Assembly: GCA_016720925.1 (NCBI GenBank)
Contig: JADKJR010000004.1
Coordinates: 349,378-413,377 of the forward strand
DNA length: 64,000 bases
DNA from: Betaproteobacteria bacterium
Lineage (GTDB): Bacteria; Pseudomonadota; Gammaproteobacteria; Burkholderiales; Usitatibacteraceae
Direction: 5' to 3'
Part shown: piece by piece, positions 28,238-37,900 of the stretch
Layout of the letters: the number at the start of each line of letters is the position of its first letter
Numbering within the stretch: position 1 is the first letter of the stretch
Made by a program: the position numbers and the translations under genes
The notes under the pieces: model-generated
The model's input: the letters and a program-made list of their open reading frames with translations, nothing else
Told to the model about the DNA's origin: nothing
Databases searched by the model: none

Positions 28238-28315
28238 GTCTTTGCATGCAATGCCAAGATCACGACAATTAGTCACACTGCTTACAACAAAAACGAAATG
28301 CATTTGGAGCGCACC
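28238..28315 (+). promoter_or_regulatory. Conserved 5' leader of the first NHL/YD protein
   Basis: The 78 bases between palindrome copy 7 and the ATG match 34839-34912 before the second NHL/YD gene: CACTGCTTACAACAAAAACG and the ribosome site TTGGAGCGCACC are shared. No convincing -35/-10 pair is visible; the promoter may lie in or before the palindrome. Confidence 0.5.
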
Positions 28316-31300
28316 ATGCAAGCCGCCGACCTCGCACTGCCCGCAAAATTCCGCAACGCCGCAACCCGGCGGATAGCGCTGTGGGGGATGTTTTTCGCGC
28401 TCACCTTTGCCGGTGTTGTTGCAGACGCGCTCACGCTGACGGCCGTGCAGTCGCGCAAATCGCATGGTGCTGCGTCCCATGATCTGACCATCGACAAATC
28501 GCAGAGCATCGGCGGCGCCGTGACGGTGGAATCGCGTGCAATCGGCGGCGGTCACCAGATCGTGTTCCAGTTCGATGCGACGGTGAATTCCGCCGGCACG
28601 GCCGCTGCAGTCGACGAGACTGGCGCCACGGTTGGACCAGTGAGCGCTTCGGCTTCCGGCAACAACGAAGTTGTGGTGACCCTCGCCGGTGTGCCGGATA
28701 ACAAGCGTGTGAAGGTGTCGCTGACGAATGTGAACAACGCGGGTCTGAACGTTGAGGCTTCGCTGGGCTTTTTGGTGGGTGATGTGAACAGCGCGCGGAC
28801 CGTTTTGCCCGCCTACTTATCCCAGACGAAGGCGCGCTCCGGGCAGGTGGCCGATGCCGCCAACTTCCGGTTCGATCTCAATGCCACCGGCGCAGTCACC
28901 GCCGCGGATGTCAGCGCGGTCAAGGGACGAATAAACCGTACGCTGCCTCCGGTGACGACGATCGTGGTGCCGCCTGATCCTGGCTCGGTTGCCCCGCCGA
29001 TCAACCCGACGGCTTCGACCAGCCTTGCCTCGGCAACGTCATTTCTTTACACAGGGCCGAATCCGATTCAGACCGGCGTTGCGCCCGGCACCATTGAGGC
29101 TCAGCGGGCCGCGGTACTGCGGGGCAAGGTCCAGACCAGCGGCGGCGCCGCACTAACCGGTGTCACGATTACGATCCTCGCGCATCCCGAGTTTGGTCAG
29201 ACAATTTCCCGTGCCGACGGTGCATTCGACCTCGCCGTCAACGGCGGCGGGCAGCTCACCGTGATTTACCAGAAATCGGGCTTCCTCCCGGTTCAGCGCG
29301 CGATCGTGGCGCCGTGGCGCGACTATGCATGGCTACCGGATGTGGTGATGATTCCGTTCGATAGCGCGGTGACGCCGATCAATCTTGCCTCGCTAACCAT
29401 GCAAACGGCGCGCGGCAATCCAGTGAATGACACCGCCGGCGCTCGCCGCGCCACCATCATGTTTCCGCCGGGAACGACCGCCGATATGGTGATGCCCGAT
29501 GGAAGCACGCAGCCGCTGACCAGCCTGAATGTGCGCGCCACCGAATTTACTGTCGGCGATGCCGGTCCCAAGGCCATGCCGGCACCGTTGCCGCCGAGCA
29601 GTGGCTACACCTATGCGGTGGAACTCAGCGTGGATGAAGCCGTCGCCGCCGGCGCCGCCGAAGTGCGTTTCAACCAGCCGCTGCCGGTGTATGTCGAGAA
29701 CTTCCTCGGCTTTCCGGTCGGCACCGCCGTGCCGTCGGGCTACTACGACCGGCAAAAGGGCCAGTGGATCGCCTCGCCTAACGGCCGCGTGATCAAGGTT
29801 CTTGGCATCACCGGTGTGTTGGCCGATCTGGATACGGATGGCGACGCGGCAATCGATGATGCGACCAAGTTGTCGGCCCTTGGCATCACCGATCTGGAAC
29901 GTGCCCGTATCGCGTCGCTCTATACCGCTAATCAGACGCTATGGCGCATTCCGGTCACGCACTTCACGCCCTGGGACTACAACTGGCCCTTCGGTCCGCC
30001 GCTCAATGCCGTATCCCCGCCCAACAAGAAGAAGAACAATCCTCCGATCAAGAAGCCGGCAAGACGCCCATGTTCGGTCATCGGCTGCGAGGATCAGACA
30101 CTGGGCGAATCGATCCCCATCACCGGCACACCATGGAGCCTGCATTACCAGAGCGAACGCACGCCTGGTCGCCGGGTAGACTACACCCTCGATATTCCCG
30201 TCAGTGAGGCAAGCGTTCCGTCAACCCTGTTGACCATGCGGGCCGCGGTGACGATTGCCGGGAAGTTATATCAAGCCGAATACGCCGCGGCACCCAATGT
30301 CGTCTTCCACGTACCCTGGGACGGCAAGGACGGTTATGGCCGCATGCTGTATGGCGATCAGACCGCTACTGTCAAAGTGGAATATGTGTATCCCTTGCTC
30401 TACTACCCGGTTGACGGCGTCCTGCAGTCGCTTGCCTTTGCGCGTGCCGCCGGTTCGGGGGCGGCGATCGACTCGCCGCGCGGCGTCTACAACTATACGT
30501 ACTCACGAACCTGGACCGAGACCGTTCACGTCAGGGATCTGCGGCAATACGGGCAGGACGGCTGGAGCCTGAGTGTCCAGCACGCCTACGATCCGGCTGG
30601 GCGCAAGCTGCTGCTGGGCAATGGCGAAGAACGTGGTGGTGCGGCGCTGTCGCAGATCATCAATACCGTTGCGGGCACGGGGGCGTATGGGTTCTCCGGT
30701 GATGGCGGGCCGGCGACCGCAGCGAATCTGGCAAATGCTCTTGACATTGCGGTAGGGCCAGATGGCAGTCTGTACATTGCGGACACCGGCAATCTGCGCA
30801 TCCGCCGCGTGCTTCCCAATGGCATTATCAACACTATCGCTGGGAACGGTGCATATGGGTTCGACGGTGATAATCAGCAGGCGATCGGCGCGAGACTGAC
30901 CACGCCGCACGGCATTGCTGTCGGGCCGGACGGAACGGTGTTTATCACGAACACGTTGAGCGGGCGCATCAGGCGGGTAACGCCCGATGGCACTATCACG
31001 ACAGTAGCGGGCAACGGTCAGCTCAATAACAACGGCGACGGCGGGCCGGCGACATTGGCGGCCACCGAAGGTGTCGACGTTGCCGTCGGACAAGACGGTA
31101 GCTTGTTCATTGCAGGGGCTGGCCGCGTCCGCCGCGTGGGCACGGATGGCATCATCACCTCCGTGGCGGGTAACGGAATTCTGGGCTATACCGGCGACGG
31201 CGGCCCGGCGACCGCCGCAAGACTATCGAACGCAGTCCGTGTTGCCGTTGGGCCGGACGGGAGCCTGTTCATTGCAGATCGCGACAACCACTGCATCCGA

Positions 31301-34300
31301 CGCGTGGGAACGGACGGTATCATCACTACTGTGGCGGGAACTGGCGCATCAGGCTTCAGCGGCGACGGTGGCCCGGCCACGGTAGCGACCTTTACGCAGC
31401 CTGCTGCACTGGCCGTCGGACCGGACGGCAGCTTGTATATAGGGGACGGTCCCCAACAACGCATCCGCCGCGTGGGACCCGATGGCATCATTACCACTAT
31501 CGCCGGAATAGGTCCGAACAATGGCTACTACGGTGGCGATGGCGGACCGGCAACCGCCGCGATACTTACCAACTACGACTCAAGTGCAATGGGCGGCCTT
31601 GCTGTGGCGGCGGACGGCAGCCTGTACGTCACTGACCTGAGCCGCATCCGCGTTATCCGACCCGTGCTGCCAGATTACGTGGTGTCGGACGTTCTGCTGC
31701 CATCCGAAGATGGCAGCGAAGTCTACCTGTTCAATACCGGTGGACGTCATCTGAAAACACTCGATGCCCTCACGGGTGCGCTGCGCTACCAGTTTGGCTA
31801 CAGCGCGGACGGCTACCTGACCAGCGTCACCGACGGAAGCGGAAACGTCACCACCATCGAGCGAACCGGTGCGGTGGCCACGGCCATCGTTGCGCCGGGC
31901 GGCCAGCGCACCACGCTCAATGTCGATGCGGGCGGCTGGTTGCAGAGCGCAATCAATCCGGCCGGCGCGTCACACAACATGACATATTCGTCTGACGGAC
32001 TGCTGCAGACCTTCACCGATCCGCGCGGCAATCTTCATCAATTTACCTACGATTCATTCGGTCGTCTGACAAAGGATCAGGATTCCGCCGGTGGCAGCAT
32101 CACGCTTGTGCGCACCGAGCAGGCCAATGGCTATACCATCACCGCGGCCACGGCCCTGGGACGAACCAATATTTATCAGGTGGAGCAATTGTCGACGGAT
32201 GTCGTGCGCCGTACGGTCACGTCCACCAGTGGGAGCCCAGCTACCACTTTGGTCAATACCGACGATAGCGAGCAAACCACCTATGCCGATGGTAGCGTAT
32301 ACACGGTGAAATACGCTCCCGATCCACGCTGGGGCATGCTGGCGCCGGTCGCGAAGAGTTGGGTAGTAACCACCCCTGGTGGCCGCACGCGCACCGTCAC
32401 GAAGGCACGCACTGCCACGCTCAGCGATCCCACCGACTTGCTGAGTCTGACGAATCTCACCGAAACCGCCACCGATAATGGTGCGGCGAGCACCAGTGTT
32501 TTCAGCAGCAACGGCACGACGCGCACTCGCACAATCACCACCGCCGCAGGACGCAGCGGCACCATTACGCTGGATACGCTGGGCCGCATCACGCAAGTGC
32601 AAGCGCTTGGACTCGATCCTGTCAGTTACACCTACGACAGCCGCGGACTGATCAGCACCATCGTCGAAGGCACTGGCGTGGGTAGCCGAACCACCACGCT
32701 GACCTTCAACGCGGCCTTCGAACTCAGCGGCGTCACCGACGCAAGCGGGCGCAGCTTTGGATTGGCCTATGACAGCGCCGGTCGACTGGTCACCGCGACG
32801 CTGCCGGGTGCGCGCACCGTTACGCTCGGTTACGATGCCTCGGGCAATAACACCGCGCTCACGCCGCCGGGACGCAGCGCGCACGGCTTCGGCTACTCGT
32901 CTATAGATCAGACCGTCAGCTACGCGCCACCCGATCTAGGCAGCGGTACCACGGCGACGCAATTTACCTACGATGCTGATCGTGCGCTCACGCGCATCAA
33001 CCGGCCCAATGCCGAATTAGTCGATGTAACGTACGACACGGCAGGGCGCGCCAGCAGCGTCGGCATCTCGCGTGGCTTGATCAATTACGCGTATGGTCCG
33101 TCCACGGACCAGCTTACGGGCATCACCGCGCCTGGAGGACTCGTTTTGGGTTACAGCTACGACGGTGAACTGCTGACCGGTGTTCAATGGAGCGGGGCGG
33201 TTTCCGGTGCGACGGCCTACACATACAATAACAATATGCGGGTGACAGCGGAAACCGTGAATGGCGGCAACAACGTAACGTTTGCCTATGCGCCCGATGG
33301 TCTGCTAAGTGCAGCGGGAAGCCTCACGCTGGCACGCAGCGCACAGAACGGCCTGATTACAGGCAGCACACTCGGCGGCCTCACTGACAGTCGAACCTAT
33401 AGCCTGCTGGGAGACATAAACAGTTACAGCGCAAGCTACAACGCATCGTCGATTTATAGCGCCGCTTATACACGCGATGCGTTGGGCCGCATTGCACAGA
33501 AAGTCGAGACGGTCAGCGGCGTTGGTGCGACCTATGTTTATAGCTACGATGCCGCCGGGCGATTGAGCGCGGTGACAAAAGATGCCGCCACGGTCGGTAC
33601 CTACACTTACGACAGTAACGGCAATCGTACTTCCCGCACGGGGCCAGTGCTGAACGCAAACCATGACGCGCAGGATCGCCTGACCGGCTATGGCAGTGCT
33701 ACGTACAGCTATACCGCGAACGGTGAACTATCGACCAAGACGAATGGCGCAGGAACCACCAGCTATCAATACGATACGCTCGGCAATCTGCTGAAGGTAA
33801 CGCTACCCAATGCGACGGTGGTCGACTATCTGATCGGCGGCCAGAATCACCGTATCAGAAAGATTGTGAATGGTGTACCAACGCGAGGTTTTCTGTACCA
33901 GGGTTCACTGCGCCCCGTCGCTGAGCTCGATGGCAGCAACGCGCTCGTCAGTCGCTTTGTCTATGCGACGCATGTCAACGTACCCGACTACATGATCAAG
34001 AATAATGTGACTTATCGGATCATCACCGATCAGCTCGGTAGTCCGCGGCTGGTGGTGGATGTGGCAACCGGTAATGTTGCGCAGCGCATCGACTACGACG
34101 AGTTCGGGCAGGTACTCAGCGATAGCAATCCGGGCTTCCAGCCGTTTGGCTTCGCCGGCGGCATCTATGACCCGGATACCAGACTGGTTCGCTTTGGCGC
34201 GCGCGATTATGACGCCGAGGCTGGACGCTGGACCGCGAAGGATCCAATTACGTTTGCGGGGAGGGATACCAATTTGTATGCCTACGTGAGCGGTGACCCG

Positions 34301-34633
34301 GTGAATGCAGTCGACGTTGATGGACTTTGTCCGGTGAAGCCAGGCGGCACGCTTTATACCAGTTCGCACAATCTACGACTCGCGCCTGTGCCCAACATCA
34401 ACGCCACTCTCATGAATAATTGGTTCCCAGTGGGGAGCCAGGTGACATTCCTAGGTTTCGTCAACGGATTCGTCATGGTATCGGCGACCTTGGCAAATGG
34501 GACCACGGTCGTTGGATTCACACTGCAGAGCAACCTCTCGACAAATGCACCACAACCCTATAGTTATGAGCCAAATGCTCCACCCATGAACACACAAGCG
34601 TATCCCTCTTATGGCGTAGGCACGAAAGGCTAA
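28316..34633 (+). CDS. Teneurin-like NHL/YD-repeat (Rhs-family) exported protein with dockerin-like module
   Basis: 2105 residues, intact. Order: signal peptide (ends ~GVVADA); beta-sandwich module and dockerin-like pair (~154-212, GDVNSARTV, DLNATGAVTAAD); a carboxypeptidase-regulatory/TTR-like domain at ~267-345 (HPEFGQTISRADGAFDL); a region with IGCEDQTLGESIPITGTPWS and VPWDGKDGYGRMLYGDQ (~590-760) resembling the teneurin FN-plug; six NHL units (~780-1118, GFSGDGGPATAA..GPDGSLYIADTGN); YD repeats and Rhs core (~1128-2005) ending DPVNAVDVDGL; and a ~100-residue C-terminal tip that looks SH3b-like (NLRLAPVPNINA). No recognisable toxin tip or immunity gene follows. The start is set by TTGGAGCGCACCATG. 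Probably a surface-exposed hollow YD shell; function unknown. Confidence 0.87.
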   Translation: MQAADLALPAKFRNAATRRIALWGMFFALTFAGVVADALTLTAVQSRKSHGAASHDLTIDKSQSIGGAVTVESRAIGGGHQIVFQFDATVNSAGTAAAVDETGATVGPVSASASGNNEVVVTLAGVPDNKRVKVSLTNVNNAGLNVEASLGFLVGDVNSARTVLPAYLSQTKARSGQVADAANFRFDLNATGAVTAADVSAVKGRINRTLPPVTTIVVPPDPGSVAPPINPTASTSLASATSFLYTGPNPIQTGVAPGTIEAQRAAVLRGKVQTSGGAALTGVTITILAHPEFGQTISRADGAFDLAVNGGGQLTVIYQKSGFLPVQRAIVAPWRDYAWLPDVVMIPFDSAVTPINLASLTMQTARGNPVNDTAGARRATIMFPPGTTADMVMPDGSTQPLTSLNVRATEFTVGDAGPKAMPAPLPPSSGYTYAVELSVDEAVAAGAAEVRFNQPLPVYVENFLGFPVGTAVPSGYYDRQKGQWIASPNGRVIKVLGITGVLADLDTDGDAAIDDATKLSALGITDLERARIASLYTANQTLWRIPVTHFTPWDYNWPFGPPLNAVSPPNKKKNNPPIKKPARRPCSVIGCEDQTLGESIPITGTPWSLHYQSERTPGRRVDYTLDIPVSEASVPSTLLTMRAAVTIAGKLYQAEYAAAPNVVFHVPWDGKDGYGRMLYGDQTATVKVEYVYPLLYYPVDGVLQSLAFARAAGSGAAIDSPRGVYNYTYSRTWTETVHVRDLRQYGQDGWSLSVQHAYDPAGRKLLLGNGEERGGAALSQIINTVAGTGAYGFSGDGGPATAANLANALDIAVGPDGSLYIADTGNLRIRRVLPNGIINTIAGNGAYGFDGDNQQAIGARLTTPHGIAVGPDGTVFITNTLSGRIRRVTPDGTITTVAGNGQLNNNGDGGPATLAATEGVDVAVGQDGSLFIAGAGRVRRVGTDGIITSVAGNGILGYTGDGGPATAARLSNAVRVAVGPDGSLFIADRDNHCIRRVGTDGIITTVAGTGASGFSGDGGPATVATFTQPAALAVGPDGSLYIGDGPQQRIRRVGPDGIITTIAGIGPNNGYYGGDGGPATAAILTNYDSSAMGGLAVAADGSLYVTDLSRIRVIRPVLPDYVVSDVLLPSEDGSEVYLFNTGGRHLKTLDALTGALRYQFGYSADGYLTSVTDGSGNVTTIERTGAVATAIVAPGGQRTTLNVDAGGWLQSAINPAGASHNMTYSSDGLLQTFTDPRGNLHQFTYDSFGRLTKDQDSAGGSITLVRTEQANGYTITAATALGRTNIYQVEQLSTDVVRRTVTSTSGSPATTLVNTDDSEQTTYADGSVYTVKYAPDPRWGMLAPVAKSWVVTTPGGRTRTVTKARTATLSDPTDLLSLTNLTETATDNGAASTSVFSSNGTTRTRTITTAAGRSGTITLDTLGRITQVQALGLDPVSYTYDSRGLISTIVEGTGVGSRTTTLTFNAAFELSGVTDASGRSFGLAYDSAGRLVTATLPGARTVTLGYDASGNNTALTPPGRSAHGFGYSSIDQTVSYAPPDLGSGTTATQFTYDADRALTRINRPNAELVDVTYDTAGRASSVGISRGLINYAYGPSTDQLTGITAPGGLVLGYSYDGELLTGVQWSGAVSGATAYTYNNNMRVTAETVNGGNNVTFAYAPDGLLSAAGSLTLARSAQNGLITGSTLGGLTDSRTYSLLGDINSYSASYNASSIYSAAYTRDALGRIAQKVETVSGVGATYVYSYDAAGRLSAVTKDAATVGTYTYDSNGNRTSRTGPVLNANHDAQDRLTGYGSATYSYTANGELSTKTNGAGTTSYQYDTLGNLLKVTLPNATVVDYLIGGQNHRIRKIVNGVPTRGFLYQGSLRPVAELDGSNALVSRFVYATHVNVPDYMIKNNVTYRIITDQLGSPRLVVDVATGNVAQRIDYDEFGQVLSDSNPGFQPFGFAGGIYDPDTRLVRFGARDYDAEAGRWTAKDPITFAGRDTNLYAYVSGDPVNAVDVDGLCPVKPGGTLYTSSHNLRLAPVPNINATLMNNWFPVGSQVTFLGFVNGFVMVSATLANGTTVVGFTLQSNLSTNAPQPYSYEPNAPPMNTQAYPSYGVGTKG

Positions 34634-34772
34634 CGCTCAACGCAGCCCGGCGCATGGGATAAAGATAGAAATACTGGAGCGAAGCACGGGCTGACAATGG
34701 GCGAATAGCCGTGCCGCCGCTTGAAGGAAGATAGGGACACCAATCATGCTGCGAACGTAGAGAAAATCAGCA
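34634..34772 (+). repeat. Duplicated 3' flank of the NHL/YD genes (copy A)
   Basis: The 139 bases after the first NHL/YD gene match those after the second (41238-41375): both begin TAACGC, contain GGGATAAAGA-AGAAATAC and CTT-AAGGAA and run into a palindrome copy. They contain no gene that I can support. Confidence 0.65.
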
Positions 34773-34838
34773 AAACACAAGCACTGGCGTGCCTTTCCGG
34801 CGATAAATGCCGGAAACACCGCGCCAGTGCTGGTGTTT
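34773..34838. repeat. Nested palindromic repeat, copy 8
   Basis: AAACACAAGCACTGGCG opposite CGCGCCAGTGCTGGTGTTT, with a perfect inner CCGGC-GATAAAT-GCCGG hairpin. It sits at the junction between the two tandem NHL/YD genes. Confidence 0.9.
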
Positions 34839-34912
34839 CGACATGCAATATAAAGATCGCGTCAATCAGTGACACTGCTTACAACAAAAACGAAACGCAC
34901 TTGGAGCGCACC

Positions 34913-37900
34913 ATGTACGCCGCCGACCTCGCACTACCCGCAAAATTCCGCAACGCCGCAACCCGGCGGATAGCGCTTTGGGGGATGTTTTTCGCGCTCA
35001 CCATTGCCGGTGTTGTTGCCGATGCCCTCACATTGACGGCCGTGCAGTCGCGCAAATCGCATGGTGCTGCGATACATGATCTGACCATCGACAAGTCGCA
35101 AAACATCGGCGGCGCCGTGACGGTGGAATCGCGTGCAACCGGTAGCGGTCACCAGATCGTGTTCCAGTTCGATGGGCCAGTCACCAGCTTTGGCGTGCCC
35201 GACCGCATTCGATGAGATCGGCGCCCCGGTCAGCATCAGCGTACAGGTGCCGCCTGCGATCACGGGCAACGACGTCGCGGTGACACTCACCGGCGTGGCC
35301 GACAGGAAGCGCGTCACAGTGTTGCTGCCAAGTGTCAACGGCCTGGTTGATGTGTCCGCATCAATGGGCTTCCTGATCGGTGACGTGAACAACTCGCAGT
35401 CTATTTCGCCCACCGATATCTCGCAGGTGAAGGCGCACGCGGGGCAAGCGGTCGATGGCGACAATTTCAGGTTCGACCTCAACGCCACCGGCGCAATCAC
35501 CGCTGCCGACGTCAGCGCGATCAAGGGCCGGATAACCAGATCGTTACCTGCAGTGGTTTCGATTGTGCTGCCGCCTGACCCGGCGAGCGTCGCATCGCCG
35601 ATCGACCCGACCGTGGCGACTAACATTCTGCCGGCGACGGCATTTCTCTATACCGGCGCCAACCCGATCCAGACCGGCGTTGCGCCCGGCGCCATTGTCG
35701 GCCAGCGGGCGGCGGTGCTGCGCGGCAAGGTGCAAACCCGCGCCGGCACCGTGCTGTCCGGCGTGACGATCACGATCCTCGCGCATCCCGAATTCGGTCA
35801 GACGATCTCTCGCGCCGATGGGGCCTTCGATCTCGCCGTGAACGGTGGCGGCCAACTCACGGTGAATTACCAGCGGGCAGGCTTTCTCCCGGTCCAGCGC
35901 GCCATCGTCGTGCCGTGGCGTGATTACGCCTGGCTGCCCGATGTGGTGATGATTCCGTTCGATGGCGCAGTGACCGCAATCGATCTCAACGTCGCATCGA
36001 TGCAGACGGCGCGCGGCAATCCGGTGAGCGACGCTGACGGCACGCGCCAGGCCACTATCCTCTTTCCGCCAAACACGACCGCCACCATGGTGCTGGCCAA
36101 TGGCAGCACCCAGCCGCTGACCACGCTAAATGTGCGAGCCACCGAATACACGGTCGGTACATCCGGTCCGAAAGCCATGCCGGCGCCTTTGCCACCCAGC
36201 AGCGGCTACACCTACGCCGCAGAGTTGAGTGTGGACGAGGCTGTTGTTGCCGGTGCCACCGAGGTGCGCTTCAGTCAACCCGTGCCAACGTATGTTGAAA
36301 ACTTCCTAGGCTTTCCGGTGGGCACAGTGGTGCCATCGGGGTACTACGACCGCCAGAAGGGTCAGTGGATCGCTTCGGCCAACGGCCGCGTGATCAAGAT
36401 ACTCAGCATCACCAACAACCTGGCTGAACTCGACACCGACGGTGACACATTGCCTGACGATGCAACAAAATTGACTGCCTTGGGCATCACCGATCCCGAG
36501 CGCGCGCGCCTGGCGCAACTCTATACGTCACCCGGCCAGACACTGTGGCGCGTGCCCATCGCGCACTTCTCGCCTTGGGACTTCAACTGGCCCTTCGGTC
36601 CGCCGCCGGGTGCGACCGCACCTCCCGCGCCGGCGAATAGCAATCCCCCCGTTAACAGTCAGAACCAGGAATGCGGCTCTGTCATCGGCTGCGAGAATCA
36701 GTCGCTCGGCGAATCAATACCGGCCGCCGGCACGCCATGGAGCCTGCATTACCAGAGCGAGCGCACGCCGGGCCGCAAGGATGCCTATACGCGTGAAATC
36801 AAATTGAGCGGCGCAACACTGCCGATCGGACTCAAGCGCATCGAGCTCGAGATTTCCGTGGCCGGGCAGCACTTCACACAGAATTTTCCGGCGGCGCCGA
36901 ACCAGACCTACACGCTCATCTGGGACGGCAAGGATGCGTTCGGTCGGACATTGCATGGTGTCCAACCCGTTACGGTAAACCTGGGTTACGTCTATGGCGG
37001 AGTCTATCTGCAGCCGTCGGAAAAACCCGGCGCCGTTTACGACGCCTTGTTTGGTCACTTTTCCTACTTCGGGACACCTGTCTCCGCCAATCGCGAGAGG
37101 GCGGAAGTCACGCTGTCCAGAACCTGGACCGAATCGGTGGGCCCGTGGCAGGCCAGTGCGGCCGGCATGGGTGGCTGGAGTCTGAGCGTGCAGCACGCCT
37201 ATGATCCGTTTTCCCGCATGCTCCTGCAAGGGGATGGCCGGCAGCGCCGCGCCGATGCATTGGCGGCGCAGACTATTATTGCGACCGCGGCGGGCACCGG
37301 TTTGCAGGGCTTCAGCGGCGACGGCGGGCCCGCGACAGCGGCGCAACTGAATAACGTTGCGGGCGTCGCCGTCGGCCCGGACGGCAGCCTGTATATCGCC
37401 GACACGGGCAACCAGCGCATCCGCCGCGTGGCGCCGGATGGCATCATTACTACCGTGGCGGGCAATGGTGTTTTTGGCTTCAGCGGTGACGGCGGACTGG
37501 CGACGGCCGCGCAACTCTTTGACCCCAATGAAGTGGCCATAGGCGCGGATGGCAGCCTGTTCATCGCGGACTATGACAACAACCGTATTCGTCGCGTTGG
37601 GGTGGATGGCATTATTACCACCGTGGCGGGAAATGGCGTGCGTGCGTTCGGTGGCGACGGTGGGCTGGCGACCGCGGCGCAACTGAATGGCCCCGCCAAT
37701 ATTGCCGTCGGTCCGGACGGCAATCTGTACGTCTCGGAATCTAACCGCGTCCGGCGCTTTGCGCTGGGTGGCGTCATTAACACCGTGGTCGGTGACGGTT
37801 TCTTTCAGGGCGGTGGCAACGGCGGGCCGGCGGCCGCTGCGCAAGTTGCCGGCCCCAAGGGTATTGCATTCGCGGCGGGAGACGTGTTTATTGCGGAATA

